Shown: in pieces, positions 62,801 through 64,000 of the stretch | Layout: each line of letters opens with the position of its first letter | Position numbering within the stretch: the stretch's first letter is position 1 | Source of the DNA: Ailurus styani | Taxonomy: Eukaryota; Chordata; Mammalia; Carnivora; Ailuridae | Direction: 5' to 3' | Assembly (NCBI GenBank): GCA_002007465.1 | Contig: LNAC01000744.1 | Location: forward strand, 333,408-397,407 | Length of the DNA stretch: 64,000 nt | Program-made: the position numbers and the translations under genes | The notes under the pieces: model-generated | Told to the model about the DNA's origin: nothing | The model's input: the letters and a program-made list of their open reading frames with translations, nothing else | The model's database searches: none

Positions 62801-64000
62801 TCTAAATTAGGAGTTCCAACCCTGGAGAATACAAAGCTGTGCACATACTTGAGATTTTCTAGAGAAACATCTCTAGCTTTCCCCAGATTCTCAAGGAATT
62901 AACAACTCAGCAGAGTTTAAGGGCCAAGTAACCCTTTAACTGGATGGCAATGGAAGGCCTCCTTGTAATGTGAAATCTCTTCTACACGGACACCATCCTC
63001 CGTTCATCCCTCCGACAGCACAAGAGAAGCTTCTCTGCTACTCCTGAGAGCACCCACACTGCACTTAACAGTTTCACCGACAGGCTGAACAGGGAGAGAT
63101 GGCAATGACATACACGAATAACGAAACACAAAGTGATACTCAGTGAGAGGAGCCATGAGATGCCAATGAGATTGCCGCCAACCAATGCTGTGCTGAAGAA
63201 TGAGAATTGCCCCCAACGACCCTGTCTTCAATGTCTAAGATTTGGGGCTCTGCAAAGGGACTGGCTGATGTGTGATGAGTTGCTTAAACTCTCTGAGCTT
63301 CAGTGTCGATCTAGAGGAGGGGGCAAATAGTAACATCTAGCTCATGGTGGGGGTTGGGGGGATAGGTTTGTAAAGATGAAATTATGTGACACAAATAAAA
63401 GTACTTATCATTGAACACGGCATGTAGTCGGCATTCAATAAATGTAAGCCATTCTTAATAATATTGCTGCTGATTTCGGTGTTAAGCATGAGTTCTCAAC
63501 CCACTTAGAGTCCAGTTATTCCTCCACCAAAATGCATTCTTATGCAACCAAACCAAGAGTCAAATTTAACAAAATAACCAAAGAACGTTGGTCTGACTTC
63601 TCAATACTCTGCTACATACTCAATGAACTGCAAATATTCCATTTTCCAGAATTTCTTTACAATTGTTTTTCCAGTTGACTAGCAGACCTCTCATGTTTGG
63701 GAATGAGGACATGAGTAGAGGAAACCAGAAATATGAAGCTATTTGGGCTTATGATTTGACTTGTTTACCTAAATAAAGCACTTCTTATCCAACTCCTGAG
63801 AACTTAAAATTAATGAGTCATTAAAAAACCAGCGGCCATTCCAATGGGCAACCAGAAAGAATCCTTTACAAAAGCTTCAAGAAAGGCAATGATGATTTAG
63901 ATTCCAAGAAGCCCAGCCAGGCCACATACACCAGCTCTGACTCACTCGGGATAAGCCATTTTAGAATCATACCTTGGAACAAGACTATCACCTCCACGGA
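4552..64000 (-). CDS. ITPR1: ITPR1, inositol 1,4,5-trisphosphate receptor type 1 (partial gene, 28 exons in window)
   Basis: This is an IP3-gated Ca2+-release channel of the endoplasmic reticulum membrane, working as a homotetramer downstream of phospholipase C. The 28 coding exons were placed by translating the minus strand and fitting AG acceptors, GT donors and codon phase; about 3,980 coding bases join into one open frame, residues ~376-1702. Diagnostic motifs are [11 protein letters not shown] and QQDYRKNQ (IP3 contacts), RRDS (PKA site) and [11 protein letters not shown] (S2 segment). Type 1 rather than types 2 or 3 is indicated by the S2 segment and by blocks such as [14 protein letters not shown], recalled from the known type 1 protein. 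The 5' part (suppressor domain, most of the beta-trefoil) and the 3' part (rest of S2, modulatory and pore domains) are outside. All splice sites are canonical except the donor of the exon at 39065-39119. Confidence 0.98.
5805..5935 (+). mobile_element. Carnivore L1 3' end
   Basis: ATGATGAGCACTGGCTGTTA, CAACTAATGAATCATTG and AACTAATGATGTACTAAG followed by an A-run are the common carnivore L1 3' terminus. Confidence 0.75.
6570..6800 (+). repeat. MIR element
   Basis: GGCCTTAGGCAAGTTTCTGA, CCTGTCTGAGCCTAAGTTTT, and GGCTGGCACATAATAAGTC are the conserved MIR core and 3' region. Confidence 0.8.
7117..7265 (+). repeat. MIR element
   Basis: GTGACCTTGGGAAATCACTT preceded by CAGCCACTTGCCACGT, the MIR core. 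It overlaps spurious open frames on both strands. Confidence 0.7.
9085..9284 (-). mobile_element. CAN SINE (tRNA-Lys-derived)
   Basis: A full-length SINE in minus orientation: T-rich tail side at 9085, then GACAGA repeats, AAGCAGGCTCCC, GATCATGACCTGAG and head GAGCCACCCAGGCACC. The 16-bp target-site duplication AGAAGACTGTGATTTA at 9069-9084 and 9285-9300 is perfect, so it is young. It lies in the intron before the S2 micro-exon, in the same sense as ITPR1. Confidence 0.95.
10079..10190 (-). CDS. ITPR1: ITPR1 exon: residues ~1654-1691, last constitutive exon before S2
   Basis: 112 nt; acceptor CCTTTCAG|G and donor AAG|GTACTG. It encodes [31 protein letters not shown] and RGYGEK. GYGEK is the known boundary where the 40-residue neuronal S2 segment is inserted, and the residue count reaches 1691 here. 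Splicing can continue to the micro-exon at 4552-4584 or skip to exons beyond the window. Confidence 0.97.
11146..11294 (-). CDS. ITPR1: ITPR1 exon: residues ~1605-1654, solenoid
   Basis: 149 nt; acceptor CGTTCCAG|GAC and donor AA|GTAAGC. It encodes [36 protein letters not shown] and [13 protein letters not shown] plus two bases of Lys. The two-base overhang is completed by the G that opens the next exon, giving CK-LIKHTK. Confidence 0.97.
11540..11860 (+). mobile_element. Old L1 3'-end segment
   Basis: GGACTATATGATCCAATTTT, GGATATATACCAAATATCAA and CTGGGTGGTAGGATTGCAGG are L1M 3' UTR-like. Limits approximate. Confidence 0.6.
13120..13530 (+). mobile_element. L2 element fragment
   Basis: Pyrimidine-rich text (TCCTACCTCCCCAGCTCCAC, CTTTCACATGCTGTTTCTCT, TGCTGCATCCCTACAGCCC) fits the 3' region of LINE2. 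No intact frame. Confidence 0.7.
13790..14140 (+). mobile_element. MaLR-type solitary LTR relic (MLT1-like)
   Basis: The layout (CCAACAGAATTTGACAAAAG, TTGAGAGCCAGCCACCATGT, GAGTCCAGCCGCAGTTGCC) resembles ancient MLT1-like LTRs. It is strongly diverged with no coding potential. Family assignment is from memory. Confidence 0.5.
14200..14410 (-). repeat. MIR element, minus orientation
   Basis: TCAATCCTCACATCCACCCC, CTGAGGTAGGTGTCACTATT, ATCCTACTTCACAGATGAGA and AATTTGATCCCAGGCACTGG follow the reverse complement of MIR. Confidence 0.75.
14862..15074 (+). mobile_element. CAN SINE
   Basis: A full-length SINE with head GGGCGCCTGGGTGGCTCAG, CTGCCTACTTG internal block and AAATAAATAAAATC tail. The target-site duplication AAAGACCATGACTTC at 14847-14861 and 15075-15089 is perfect. 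It is antisense to ITPR1 and 207 bp downstream of the donor of the exon at 15282-15466. Confidence 0.95.
15282..15466 (-). CDS. ITPR1: ITPR1 exon: residues ~1543-1604, contains PKA site RRDS
   Basis: 185 nt; acceptor TTCTGTGTAG|CC and donor CAG|GTAATG. It encodes [54 protein letters not shown] and IERLQ. The RRDS serine (1588/1589 in the literature) is one of the two main protein kinase A sites that raise channel sensitivity, and it is intact. The Val of IPVD corresponds to a position mutated in a human ataxia family; it is unchanged here. Confidence 0.97.
16140..16375 (+). mobile_element. Old L1ME-like 3' end
   Basis: Blocks TGAATCCTGGAACAGA, GGGAAACTGGGTGAGGGGCA, TATGGGAACTCTGTGTG and the terminal AAAATAAAAAGTGTAATT are characteristic of an old L1 3' UTR. 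Confidence 0.65.
18001..18121 (-). CDS. ITPR1: ITPR1 exon: residues ~1503-1543, solenoid
   Basis: 121 nt; acceptor TTCCTTGCAG|ACT and donor GTAG|GTAAGA. It encodes [36 protein letters not shown] and LSDV plus the first base of Ala. A CAN SINE lies 79 bp upstream, antisense to the gene. Confidence 0.97.
18200..18385 (+). mobile_element. CAN SINE close to an exon acceptor
   Basis: Head GGGGCACCTGGGTGGCTCAG and a poly(A) tail; the duplication AGAAACAGACACTGC (18185-18199) against AGAAACAGACATTGC (18386-18400) has one mismatch. It is antisense to ITPR1, and its head lies 79 bp upstream of the acceptor of the exon at 18001-18121. Confidence 0.93.
18570..18690 (+). repeat. MIR fragment
   Basis: TGTATGACTTCAGGCAAATT and CATGTCTCTGAACTTTAACT match the MIR core. 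Confidence 0.65.
19278..19482 (+). mobile_element. CAN SINE
   Basis: Head GGGCGCCTGGGTGGCTCAG, CTCAGCCTACTTGTGATC and a tail of AAATAAATAAG. A long target-site duplication of 21 bp (AATAAAAATTCAG... at 19257-19277 and 19483-19503) has one mismatch. Antisense to ITPR1. Confidence 0.94.
20600..20812 (-). repeat. MIR element, minus orientation
   Basis: CTCCTATGCACCAGGCATTA, CTCATAATAACCTATAAG and AGAGCTGGTAAGGGGCAGAG are reverse-complement MIR blocks. Confidence 0.75.
21669..21853 (-). mobile_element. CAN SINE
   Basis: Minus-orientation copy with a T-run at 21669, CACAAGTAGGCAGAGAGG, and head ending ACCCAGGTGCCCC. Target-site duplication TAACGGCTAGCTTT (21655-21668) against TAACTGCTAGCTTT (21854-21867). 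Same sense as ITPR1. Confidence 0.93.
21990..22135 (+). repeat. MIR fragment
   Basis: AACTTTCTGAGGCTCAGTTT, ACTCAGCTGAAAAATGGGAA and TAGTATCATCTAGCTCATAG match MIR. Confidence 0.75.
22463..22640. other. Intronic CpG-rich patch
   Basis: About 180 bp with well over a dozen CpGs (GCGGGGCGG, GGCGTGCACACGCCCGC, CCCCGCCGGCCGGC) inside an otherwise AT-rich, CpG-poor intron between the exons at 22976-23104 and 18001-18121. No promoter motif, repeat or conserved frame was recognised. It is too short for a strict CpG-island definition. Confidence 0.7.
22976..23104 (-). CDS. ITPR1: ITPR1 exon: residues ~1460-1502, solenoid
   Basis: 129 nt, phase 0; acceptor TTGCCTTGCAG|GCC and donor CAG|GTAAGA. It encodes [36 protein letters not shown] and DQSTTLQ. 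The polypyrimidine tract before the acceptor is short, and a 33-nt tRNA-Cys fragment with duplicated target site sits 21-36 nt upstream. Confidence 0.97.
23126..23188. repeat. 15-bp target-site duplication around the tRNA-Cys fragment
   Basis: CAGACATGACACCAA occurs at 23126-23140 and 23174-23188 with no mismatch. It brackets the tRNA fragment exactly. Perfect identity of the copies suggests a fairly recent insertion. The left copy begins 22 nt upstream of an ITPR1 exon. Confidence 0.9.
23141..23173 (+). pseudogene. Tailless tRNA-Cys 5'-half retrosequence
   Basis: Positions 23141-23173 read GGGGGTATAGCTCAGTGGTA then GAGCATTTGACTG, identical as far as I recall to the first 33 nt of tRNA-Cys(GCA), with up to 4 further ambiguous bases (CAGA). 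It stops in the anticodon loop and has no 3' half and no poly(A). The 15-bp CAGACATGACACCAA at 23126-23140 is repeated exactly at 23174-23188, so it is an inserted sequence with a target-site duplication. It cannot fold as a tRNA and is not a functional gene. Confidence 0.88.
23640..23735 (+). mobile_element. Carnivore L1 3' end fragment
   Basis: AGATCACTATGTTATACAGT, then CACATTGTGTCAACTATAC and AATTTTAAAAAG match the 3' end of carnivore L1 elements. Confidence 0.65.
24085..24300 (-). mobile_element. hAT-Charlie-type DNA transposon relic
   Basis: TAAATAAAGTTTTATTGGAA, CACAGCCACGCCCGCATGTT, TTGTGACAGAGACCAGATGG and ATCTGGTCCTTAACAGAAAA are the well-known non-autonomous element whose other strand begins GGGGTCGGCAAAC. 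I am not sure of the exact family name. Confidence 0.75.
24353..24510 (+). mobile_element. Older, short CAN SINE
   Basis: The head reads GGGGTCCCTGGGTGGCTCAG, followed by GTTCAAGCCCCACATTGGG and an A-rich end at 24455-24510. It lacks the TCTCTCT block of the other copies, so it is an older or shorter subtype. It follows an A-rich AAACAAACGAAC stretch (24298-24350). No clean target-site duplication was found. Confidence 0.85.
25393..25518 (-). CDS. ITPR1: ITPR1 exon: residues ~1418-1459, solenoid
   Basis: 126 nt, phase 0; acceptor CTGTCTTCAG|GTT and donor AGG|GTAAGG. It encodes [36 protein letters not shown] and LVDICR. It continues the helical solenoid. An old L1 fragment starts only tens of bases upstream of the acceptor. 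Confidence 0.97.
25540..26070 (+). mobile_element. Old L1 fragments
   Basis: AGAAATGCAAATCAAAACTC followed by CACCTATCAGACAAAC is the usual L1 ORF2 3' block. A 3'-UTR-like stretch (GGGTGGGAGGGAACAG ... CTTCTTAAAAAAATCATC) follows at 25970-26070. It begins close upstream of the exon at 25393-25518. Confidence 0.7.
26759..27010 (-). CDS. ITPR1: ITPR1 exon: residues ~1334-1417, second RIH region
   Basis: 252 nt, phase 0; acceptor TTTTTATAG|CTG and donor GAG|GTGAGC. It encodes [54 protein letters not shown] and [18 protein letters not shown]. It is the block I recognised first as type 1 IP3 receptor. The exon is more GC-rich than the introns around it. Confidence 0.98.
27735..27885 (+). repeat. 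MIR fragment
   Basis: CTGTGCCTCAGTTCTGTCTG, CATACCTAACTCATGGTG and TTCCAATAAATGTCAGC match the 3' half of MIR. Confidence 0.7.
28662..28862 (-). CDS. ITPR1: ITPR1 exon: residues ~1267-1333, second RIH region
   Basis: 201 nt, phase 0; acceptor TTGTGCCAG|ATC and donor GAG|GTGACA. It encodes [54 protein letters not shown] and [13 protein letters not shown]. It is a solid block of conserved helices. It joins the next exon as MAE-LVNSGED. Confidence 0.97.
29040..30290 (-). mobile_element. Old L1 segment, minus orientation, split by a SINE
   Basis: The reverse complement contains CCCAGCAATTCCACTCTTGG and other L1 ORF2/3' blocks; on the plus strand GGAATTGCTGGGTTGC and TTGGTTATATATTCTGGAT are recognisable. 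A SINE occupies 29756-29945. The frame is degraded. Confidence 0.8.
29756..29945 (-). mobile_element. CAN SINE inserted into an old L1
   Basis: Minus-orientation SINE (GATTTTATTTATTTATTATT at the tail side, CCACCCAGGCGCCCC at the head side). The target-site duplication TTTTTTACCCATTTTTAAA at 29737-29755 and 29946-29964 is perfect. It splits an older L1 segment on the same strand. Confidence 0.95.
30420..30870 (+). mobile_element. Old L1 3'-end segment
   Basis: Blocks such as CCATACTATGGAACTCCATG, GCCATAATGTATTAAGTG and an A-rich end resemble L1M 3' sequence. It is diverged, so the exact limits are approximate. Confidence 0.6.
31100..31225 (-). CDS. ITPR1: ITPR1 exon: residues ~1225-1266, second RIH region
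   Basis: 126 nt, phase 0 at both ends; acceptor CCACACAG|GCC and donor GGG|GTAAGA. It encodes [36 protein letters not shown] and LFLNPG. The helical repeat [12 protein letters not shown] is a strongly conserved signature shared with ryanodine receptors. No long minus-strand frame spans it, so it was recovered by motif. Confidence 0.97.
32140..32345 (+). repeat. MIR element
   Basis: CACTGGCCATGTGACATCGC, CTCCTCAGCTGCAAAATGGA and GGTTGTCATGAAGATTAAG match MIR. Confidence 0.75.
32362..32552 (+). mobile_element. hAT-Charlie-type DNA transposon relic
   Basis: Same family as the copy at 24085-24300 but in the other orientation: TACTCTAGGCTTTGTGGGTC, AAACAGGTGGTGGGCTGGAT, TTTGGTTCATGTCTGCAGTT. Confidence 0.7.
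34311..34448 (-). CDS. ITPR1: ITPR1 exon: residues ~1179-1224, second RIH region
   Basis: 138 nt, phase 0 at both ends; acceptor TCGGACAG|ATT and donor AAG|GTGAGC. It encodes [36 protein letters not shown] and [10 protein letters not shown]. It opens the second RyR/IP3R homology (RIH) stretch of the solenoid. Basic SRKQQQR is followed by a canonical helix. Confidence 0.97.
35476..35541 (-). CDS. ITPR1: ITPR1 exon: residues ~1157-1178, small exon
   Basis: 66 nt, phase 0 at both ends; acceptor TCCCTAG|GAG and donor GAG|GTAAGT. It encodes [19 protein letters not shown] then VKE. It is a hydrophilic linker leading back into a solenoid helix. It is too short to appear as an open frame; it was found by its conserved sequence and by flanking phase. 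Confidence 0.96.
36018..36188 (-). CDS. ITPR1: ITPR1 exon: residues ~1100-1156, helical domain
   Basis: 171 nt, phase 0 at both ends; acceptor TTTGGTCAG|GTC and donor GAG|GTGGGT. It encodes [36 protein letters not shown] and [17 protein letters not shown]. The start is set by the VQ dipeptide expected from the family. A second AG six bases in (GTCCAG|CTA) would drop VQ without changing frame. Confidence 0.97.
36252..36287. repeat. (CA)18 microsatellite inside a 118-bp ITPR1 intron
   Basis: About 36 bp of CA units; on the transcribed strand (TG)18. It occupies a third of the intron between the exons at 36307-36472 and 36018-36188 and starts 19 nt past the donor. Confidence 0.97.
36307..36472 (-). 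CDS. ITPR1: ITPR1 exon: residues ~1044-1099, helical domain
   Basis: 166 nt as placed; acceptor TCCTTTAG|T and donor CAG|GTAGCT. It encodes [36 protein letters not shown] and [17 protein letters not shown] second AG four bases into the exon (TTTAGTGAG|GAG) could act as an alternative acceptor, starting the exon at 36468. The intron that follows is only 118 bp and is largely a (TG)n run. Confidence 0.96.
37147..37396. repeat. Near-identical direct duplicate flanking a single N (assembly joint)
   Basis: Block 37147-37274 (starting ATTTACATAATTAAAAAATT) is repeated at 37277-37396, right after an N at 37275. The copies differ only by an 8-bp CTGAGCAC insertion in the left copy. It looks like overlapping contig ends or haplotypes joined without merging. 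Confidence 0.9.
37437..37635. repeat. Second direct duplicate flanking a single N (assembly joint)
   Basis: Block 37437-37535 (GAGGGGATTTCACAGGACAA...) is repeated at 37537-37635 after an N at 37536. The 99-bp copies differ by one base (GCTATGTGC against GCTACGTGC). Same kind of joint as the one 260 bp to the left. Confidence 0.9.
37760..38258 (+). mobile_element. MaLR-type solitary LTR relic (MLT1-like)
   Basis: It starts near GCTAAAATTGGTGGCCCCC, continues with TTTGACCAACAGGTGTTAGC, ATCCAGCTGAGCCCCAGTCA and ends TTACCCAGCAATAAATAACT, the usual MLT1-like 3' end. It contains two purine-rich open frames that are not genes. Confidence 0.6.
38284..38506 (+). mobile_element. CAN SINE with duplicated tail
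   Basis: Head GACACCTGGGTGGCTCC; the tail carries CAAATAGATAAAATCTT twice (38446-38462 and 38474-38490). Probable target-site duplication GAACTATGTG (38274-38283) and GGACTATGTG (38507-38516). Antisense to ITPR1. Confidence 0.9.
38849..38890. repeat. (CA)21 microsatellite
   Basis: About 42 bp of uninterrupted AC/CA units; it generates His/Thr and Val/Cys shadow frames. It lies within an ITPR1 intron. Confidence 0.97.
39065..39119 (-). CDS. ITPR1: ITPR1 exon: residues ~1026-1044, with non-canonical donor
   Basis: 55 nt as placed; acceptor CTCTTTCAG|GT. It encodes [17 protein letters not shown] plus AG of a Ser codon that the next exon completes with T ([10 protein letters not shown], as in the known protein). 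The bases after GGAGGAAG are GAAAGTAAAT, so the frame-preserving donor would be GA, not GT. The nearest GT donor (AAA|GTAAAT) would extend the exon 4 nt to 39061. That keeps frame only if the next exon's acceptor also moves 4 nt. The exon is certain; its 3' end is not. Confidence 0.9.
39796..39934 (-). CDS. ITPR1: ITPR1 exon: residues ~980-1026, Ser-rich segment
   Basis: 139 nt; acceptor TTTAG|TTT and donor CCAG|GTTAGT. It encodes [35 protein letters not shown] and [11 protein letters not shown] plus the first base of Gly. It has solenoid helices followed by a Ser/Thr-rich, probably unstructured stretch. It gives no long minus-strand open frame because stops flank it closely, so it was recognised by sequence. 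Confidence 0.96.
40500..41440 (+). mobile_element. L2 element, long 3' segment
   Basis: Long LINE2-like sequence: ATAAAAATCTTCAAAGGCTC, AGAACCTGGCCTGGTCC, GTCTCTGCCCAAGGGGAGAT and the terminal GGTGGGGGCTCAGCAAGTAT. It includes a 177-codon open frame that is a repeat by-product, not a gene. Confidence 0.75.
41880..42620 (+). mobile_element. L2 element fragment
   Basis: CTGCTATTCCTTTTGCCTCA, AGAGGCCTTGTCTGACAACC, GCACTTACCATGATCTGACA and CAATAAATACGTGTCG are LINE2 3' end blocks, ending in AATGAATGAAAAG. Confidence 0.75.
43002..43189 (-). CDS. ITPR1: ITPR1 exon: residues ~917-979, disordered loop region
   Basis: 188 nt; acceptor TTCCTAG|GC and donor CAG|GTAGCC. It encodes [18 protein letters not shown], the loop [17 protein letters not shown], the acidic AEPEKED and LKIIEILQ. 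It is a flexible Pro/Ala/Glu-rich loop in the solenoid. The join to the previous exon reads NKG-SNVM, i.e. the S3-minus form. Confidence 0.97.
43540..43655 (+). repeat. MIR fragment
   Basis: AACCTCTGAGGCTCAGCTCC, TTCATCTCTAAAATGAGAAT and GGACCTCACAGAG resemble MIR. Confidence 0.55.
44079..44272 (+). mobile_element. CAN SINE
   Basis: Head GGGGGGTACCTGGGTGGCTC and tail AAATAAATGAAATTAAATTT. Diverged target-site duplication around GAAAACATCCATAA and GAAATGTCCATAA. It sits in the intron where the S3 exon would be expected. Confidence 0.88.
44436..44589 (-). CDS. ITPR1: ITPR1 exon: residues ~866-917, before the S3 splice site
   Basis: 154 nt; acceptor TATACCAG|GTT and donor AAAG|GTAAGA. It encodes [36 protein letters not shown] and MAKGEENK plus the first base of Gly. 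Known type 1 transcripts can insert a 9-residue S3 segment after this Gly, and residue 917 agrees with that location. I did not find the 27-nt S3 exon in the following intron. Confidence 0.97.
45037..45227 (-). mobile_element. CAN SINE
   Basis: Minus-orientation copy with GATTTTATTTATTTATTTGA at the tail side and CCACCCAGGCGCCCCC at the head side. Target-site duplication TTCCTGTAGT (45027-45036) and TTCCTGCAGT (45228-45237). Confidence 0.92.
45511..45652 (-). CDS. ITPR1: ITPR1 exon: residues ~819-865, helical domain
   Basis: 142 nt; acceptor TCTTTTAG|C and donor GAG|GTAACT. It encodes [18 protein letters not shown] and ends [12 protein letters not shown]. The acceptor is preceded on the coding strand by a TTTC-rich tract (45653-45682) that serves as a strong polypyrimidine tract and creates a spurious upstream open frame. 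Confidence 0.97.
46178..46429 (-). CDS. ITPR1: ITPR1 exon: residues ~735-818, helical domain
   Basis: 252 nt, one of the two longest exons here; acceptor CTCTCCAG|G and donor GA|GTGAGC. It encodes [37 protein letters not shown] and [17 protein letters not shown] plus two bases of Asp. It is highly conserved solenoid sequence, and the Asp codon is completed by the C that opens the next exon. Confidence 0.97.
46754..46970 (-). mobile_element. CAN SINE
   Basis: Minus-orientation copy with T-rich tail side, GGCAGAGAGGAGAGAGG and head GAGCCACCCAGGCGCCCT. The target-site duplication CTTCAGCTGTTTTTTT at 46738-46753 and 46971-46986 is perfect. Confidence 0.94.
47380..47920 (+). mobile_element. Old L1 3' segment
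   Basis: CAACTGGTGGGTGTG, CAACAATTCCACTCCTGATA and CACAATGGAATATCAAAGAG are decayed L1 ORF2/3' UTR motifs in the plus direction. Stops in all frames. Confidence 0.7.
48848..49042 (-). CDS. ITPR1: ITPR1 exon: residues ~670-734, acidic loop and helices
   Basis: 195 nt; acceptor TCGTCCAG|G and donor CAG|GTGACA. It encodes [18 protein letters not shown], an acidic run GEDEEE, then [16 protein letters not shown] and DRDVLSYY. The acidic loop is a family feature of the helical domain. On the plus strand this exon also gives open frames that are shadows, not genes. Confidence 0.97.
49226..49445 (+). mobile_element. MER20-type hAT DNA transposon relic
   Basis: GTGGTTCTCAAGCAGGGTGA at the left end, CTACTGGGTAGAGGCC, GGGATGCTGCTAAACTAACA and AATTATTCAGGCCCAAATGT. 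It matches the MER20 non-autonomous element. Confidence 0.85.
50059..50178 (-). CDS. ITPR1: ITPR1 exon: residues ~630-669, helical (RIH) domain
   Basis: 120 nt; acceptor TTGACAG|A and donor AA|GTGAGT. It encodes [18 protein letters not shown] to [11 protein letters not shown] plus two bases of Lys. It is amphipathic helix sequence of the RIH/armadillo solenoid just after the ligand-binding core. It enters with the last base of Arg629, so the phase joins the exon at 51805-51977. Confidence 0.97.
50851..51257 (-). mobile_element. CAN SINE interrupted by a second, inverted CAN SINE
   Basis: The outer minus-orientation SINE runs from a T-run at 50851 and resumes at 51074, ending with head CCACCCAGGCGCCCTG. 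Its target-site duplication is ATGTTGTGGATC (50839-50850) and ATGTTGTGAATC (51258-51269). Its A/T-rich tail was the landing site of the inner SINE. Confidence 0.92.
50884..51073 (+). mobile_element. CAN SINE nested inside another CAN SINE
   Basis: A plus-orientation SINE with head GGGGTGCCTGGGTGGTTCAG and tail CTCTCAAATAAATAAAG. It is flanked by AAGATTTTATTTATTTA (50867-50883) and AAGATTTTATCTATTTA (51074-51090), which duplicate the tail of the host SINE. Confidence 0.93.
51470..51645 (-). repeat. MIR element, minus orientation
   Basis: CATCTACTAAGTACCAGGCA, AAGGTCACCCAGCTGGTAAT and AGAGCTAGGATTCCACC are reverse-complement MIR. Confidence 0.75.
51805..51977 (-). CDS. ITPR1: ITPR1 exon: residues ~572-629, end of IP3-binding core
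   Basis: 173 nt; acceptor CTTCAAAG|GAG and donor CAG|GTGAGA. It encodes [18 protein letters not shown] and ends RKNREP plus two bases of Arg. It closes the ligand-binding core (about residue 604) and enters the helical domain; it lies within the RIH homology region shared with ryanodine receptors. The Asn of HNNRKLL at about 602 is the position changed in a known spinocerebellar ataxia 29 allele. Here it is the normal Asn. Confidence 0.97.
53372..53535 (-). mobile_element. MER20-type hAT DNA transposon relic, minus orientation
   Basis: CCAACCTCGGCACTACTGAT, CCACTAGATGCCAGGAGCAC, GGGTCTCCAGACATTGCCAA and CAGCTGAGAACTACC are the reverse complement of MER20 blocks. Confidence 0.82.
54055..54213 (-). 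CDS. ITPR1: ITPR1 exon: residues ~519-571, carries IP3 contacts Y567/R568/K569
   Basis: 159 nt, phase 0 at both ends; acceptor CACAATTAG|ATC and donor CAG|GTTGGG (weak after +2). It encodes [16 protein letters not shown] up to [10 protein letters not shown]. Tyr567, Arg568 and Lys569 of DYRK line the IP3 pocket in published structures; all are present. The spacing between these and R504/K508/R511 in the neighbouring exon matches the known protein exactly, which supports both exon boundaries. Confidence 0.98.
54440..54645 (+). repeat. MIR element
   Basis: ATGGTTAAAAGTACAGACTG, TTCTGGTTTTCTCCTCAGTA and ATATAGTGCTCAACGA follow MIR order. Confidence 0.65.
55310..55800 (+). mobile_element. Old L1 (L1ME-like) 3' segment
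   Basis: Typical blocks are TATGGAGACAATAAAAAGAT, CAGTGGTTGCCAGGGG, GATACTATACTGACAG and GTGAATCCTAATGTAAACTA. The last ~200 bp carry unexpected CpG-rich substitutions. No coding capacity. Confidence 0.8.
55958..56099 (-). CDS. ITPR1: ITPR1 exon: residues ~471-518, carries IP3 contacts R504/K508/R511
   Basis: 142 nt; acceptor CCCCTAAG|G and donor CAG|GTCTGT (C at +3, a weaker donor). It encodes [16 protein letters not shown], then [17 protein letters not shown]. In the known type 1 receptor the basic residues of [10 protein letters not shown]504, K508 and R511, contact the phosphates of IP3. All three are intact. These positions were used as the numbering anchor for the other exons. Confidence 0.98.
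56554..56766 (+). mobile_element. CAN SINE next to an exon donor
   Basis: A G-run followed by GGCGCCTGCGTGGCTCAG and tail ATCAAATAAATAAATACG. Target-site duplication AAATCCACAGTGG (56541-56553) and AAATCCACGGTGG (56767-56779). Its tail ends 53 bp from the donor of the exon at 56820-56980. Confidence 0.92.
56820..56980 (-). CDS. ITPR1: ITPR1 exon: residues ~418-471, beta-trefoil to alpha-helical hinge
   Basis: 161 nt; acceptor CTTTTCAG|ATC and donor CG|GTGAGG. It starts [18 protein letters not shown] and ends KGTITQNER plus two bases of Arg. It covers the last strands of the beta-trefoil (to about residue 436) and the start of the alpha-helical half of the IP3-binding core; ligand sits in the cleft between the halves. 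A CAN SINE begins about 40 bp past the donor on the intron side. Confidence 0.97.
57939..58038 (-). CDS. ITPR1: ITPR1 exon: residues ~384-417, IP3-binding core beta domain
   Basis: 100 nt; acceptor CCTTTTAG|A and donor AAA|GTAAGT. It encodes [19 protein letters not shown], then [14 protein letters not shown]. This is part of the second beta-trefoil (MIR-repeat region) of the ligand-binding core. It enters with one base completing an Arg codon and leaves in phase 0. The preceding intron (58039-63972) is one of the longest in the window and holds old L1 and SINE sequence. Confidence 0.97.
58205..58345 (-). mobile_element. Carnivore L1 3' end, minus orientation
   Basis: The reverse complement contains GTATGTGCCATGGTGAGTGC and CAGACCTGTACCCCTGAAGC, the usual carnivore L1 3' UTR. 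It is followed by AAT- and GAAA-rich simple repeats (58330-58395). Confidence 0.75.
58345..58400 (+). repeat. GAAA/GGAA simple repeat
   Basis: AAGAAAGAAAGAAAAGAAGG then AAGGAAGGAAGGAAG; it follows the A-rich end of an L1 copy and an AAT repeat at 58330-58342. Confidence 0.92.
59030..59600 (+). mobile_element. Old L1 3' segment
   Basis: Weak L1-like blocks (TTCCTGGTGAGAGTGTAAAC, CTATCAATCCCATTTTTAGA) within AT-rich sequence. The boundaries are approximate. Confidence 0.5.
61227..61410 (+). mobile_element. Diverged CAN SINE
   Basis: Head GGGTGCCTGGGTTGAGCATC (a deletion has removed part of box A), then CAGCTCAGGGTCATGA, CTCTCTCTCC and AAATAAATAAATGC. It lies immediately before an old L1 segment. 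Confidence 0.87.
61435..62790 (+). mobile_element. Old L1 3' region (end of ORF2 and 3' UTR), interrupted by a SINE
   Basis: Recognisable decayed L1 sequence: GAAATGCACATCAAAACCAC, GGTGGGAATGTAAAATGG, TACCCAAGAAAATGAAAAC, GGATGAATCTTAAAAATAC and AACCACTGAATCGAG near the 3' end. The reading frame is broken by many stops. It is probably an L1M-type mammalian-wide element. Confidence 0.85.
62192..62306 (+). mobile_element. Short CAN SINE inside an old L1
   Basis: Head GGGGTGCCTGGCTGGCTCAG with the tRNA-like GAGTCCCACG box B region and an A/T-rich tail. It splits the L1 segment at 61435-62790. Confidence 0.85.
63280..63460 (+). repeat. MIR element
   Basis: TTGCTTAAACTCTCTGAGCT, TAACATCTAGCTCATGGTGG, and CGGCATTCAATAAATGTAAG are MIR blocks. 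Confidence 0.7.
63973..64000 (-). CDS. ITPR1: ITPR1 exon (partial, window edge): residues ~376-383
   Basis: The last 28 bases of an exon cut by the window edge. They encode RGGDSLVP plus two bases of an Arg codon, followed by donor AAG|GTATGA. This is the end of a loop in the second beta-trefoil of the IP3-binding core. The Arg codon is completed by the first base of the exon at 57939-58038. The exon continues beyond 64000, and the S1 splice segment should lie further upstream. Confidence 0.93.

Larger units (their letters stand above)
58039..63972. other. Long ITPR1 intron in the IP3-binding-core region
   Basis: About 5.9 kb, AT-rich, holding two L1 segments, an L1 3' end, two diverged SINEs and an MIR. 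No exon or RNA gene was recognised; the small frames present are repeat-derived or random. Confidence 0.75.

Noticed and set aside
1..64000. A second gene or a new defence, phage or operon-like system
   Set aside because: The window is a single spliced vertebrate gene with interspersed repeats. Prokaryotic features do not apply, and no antisense gene with conserved exons was recognised.
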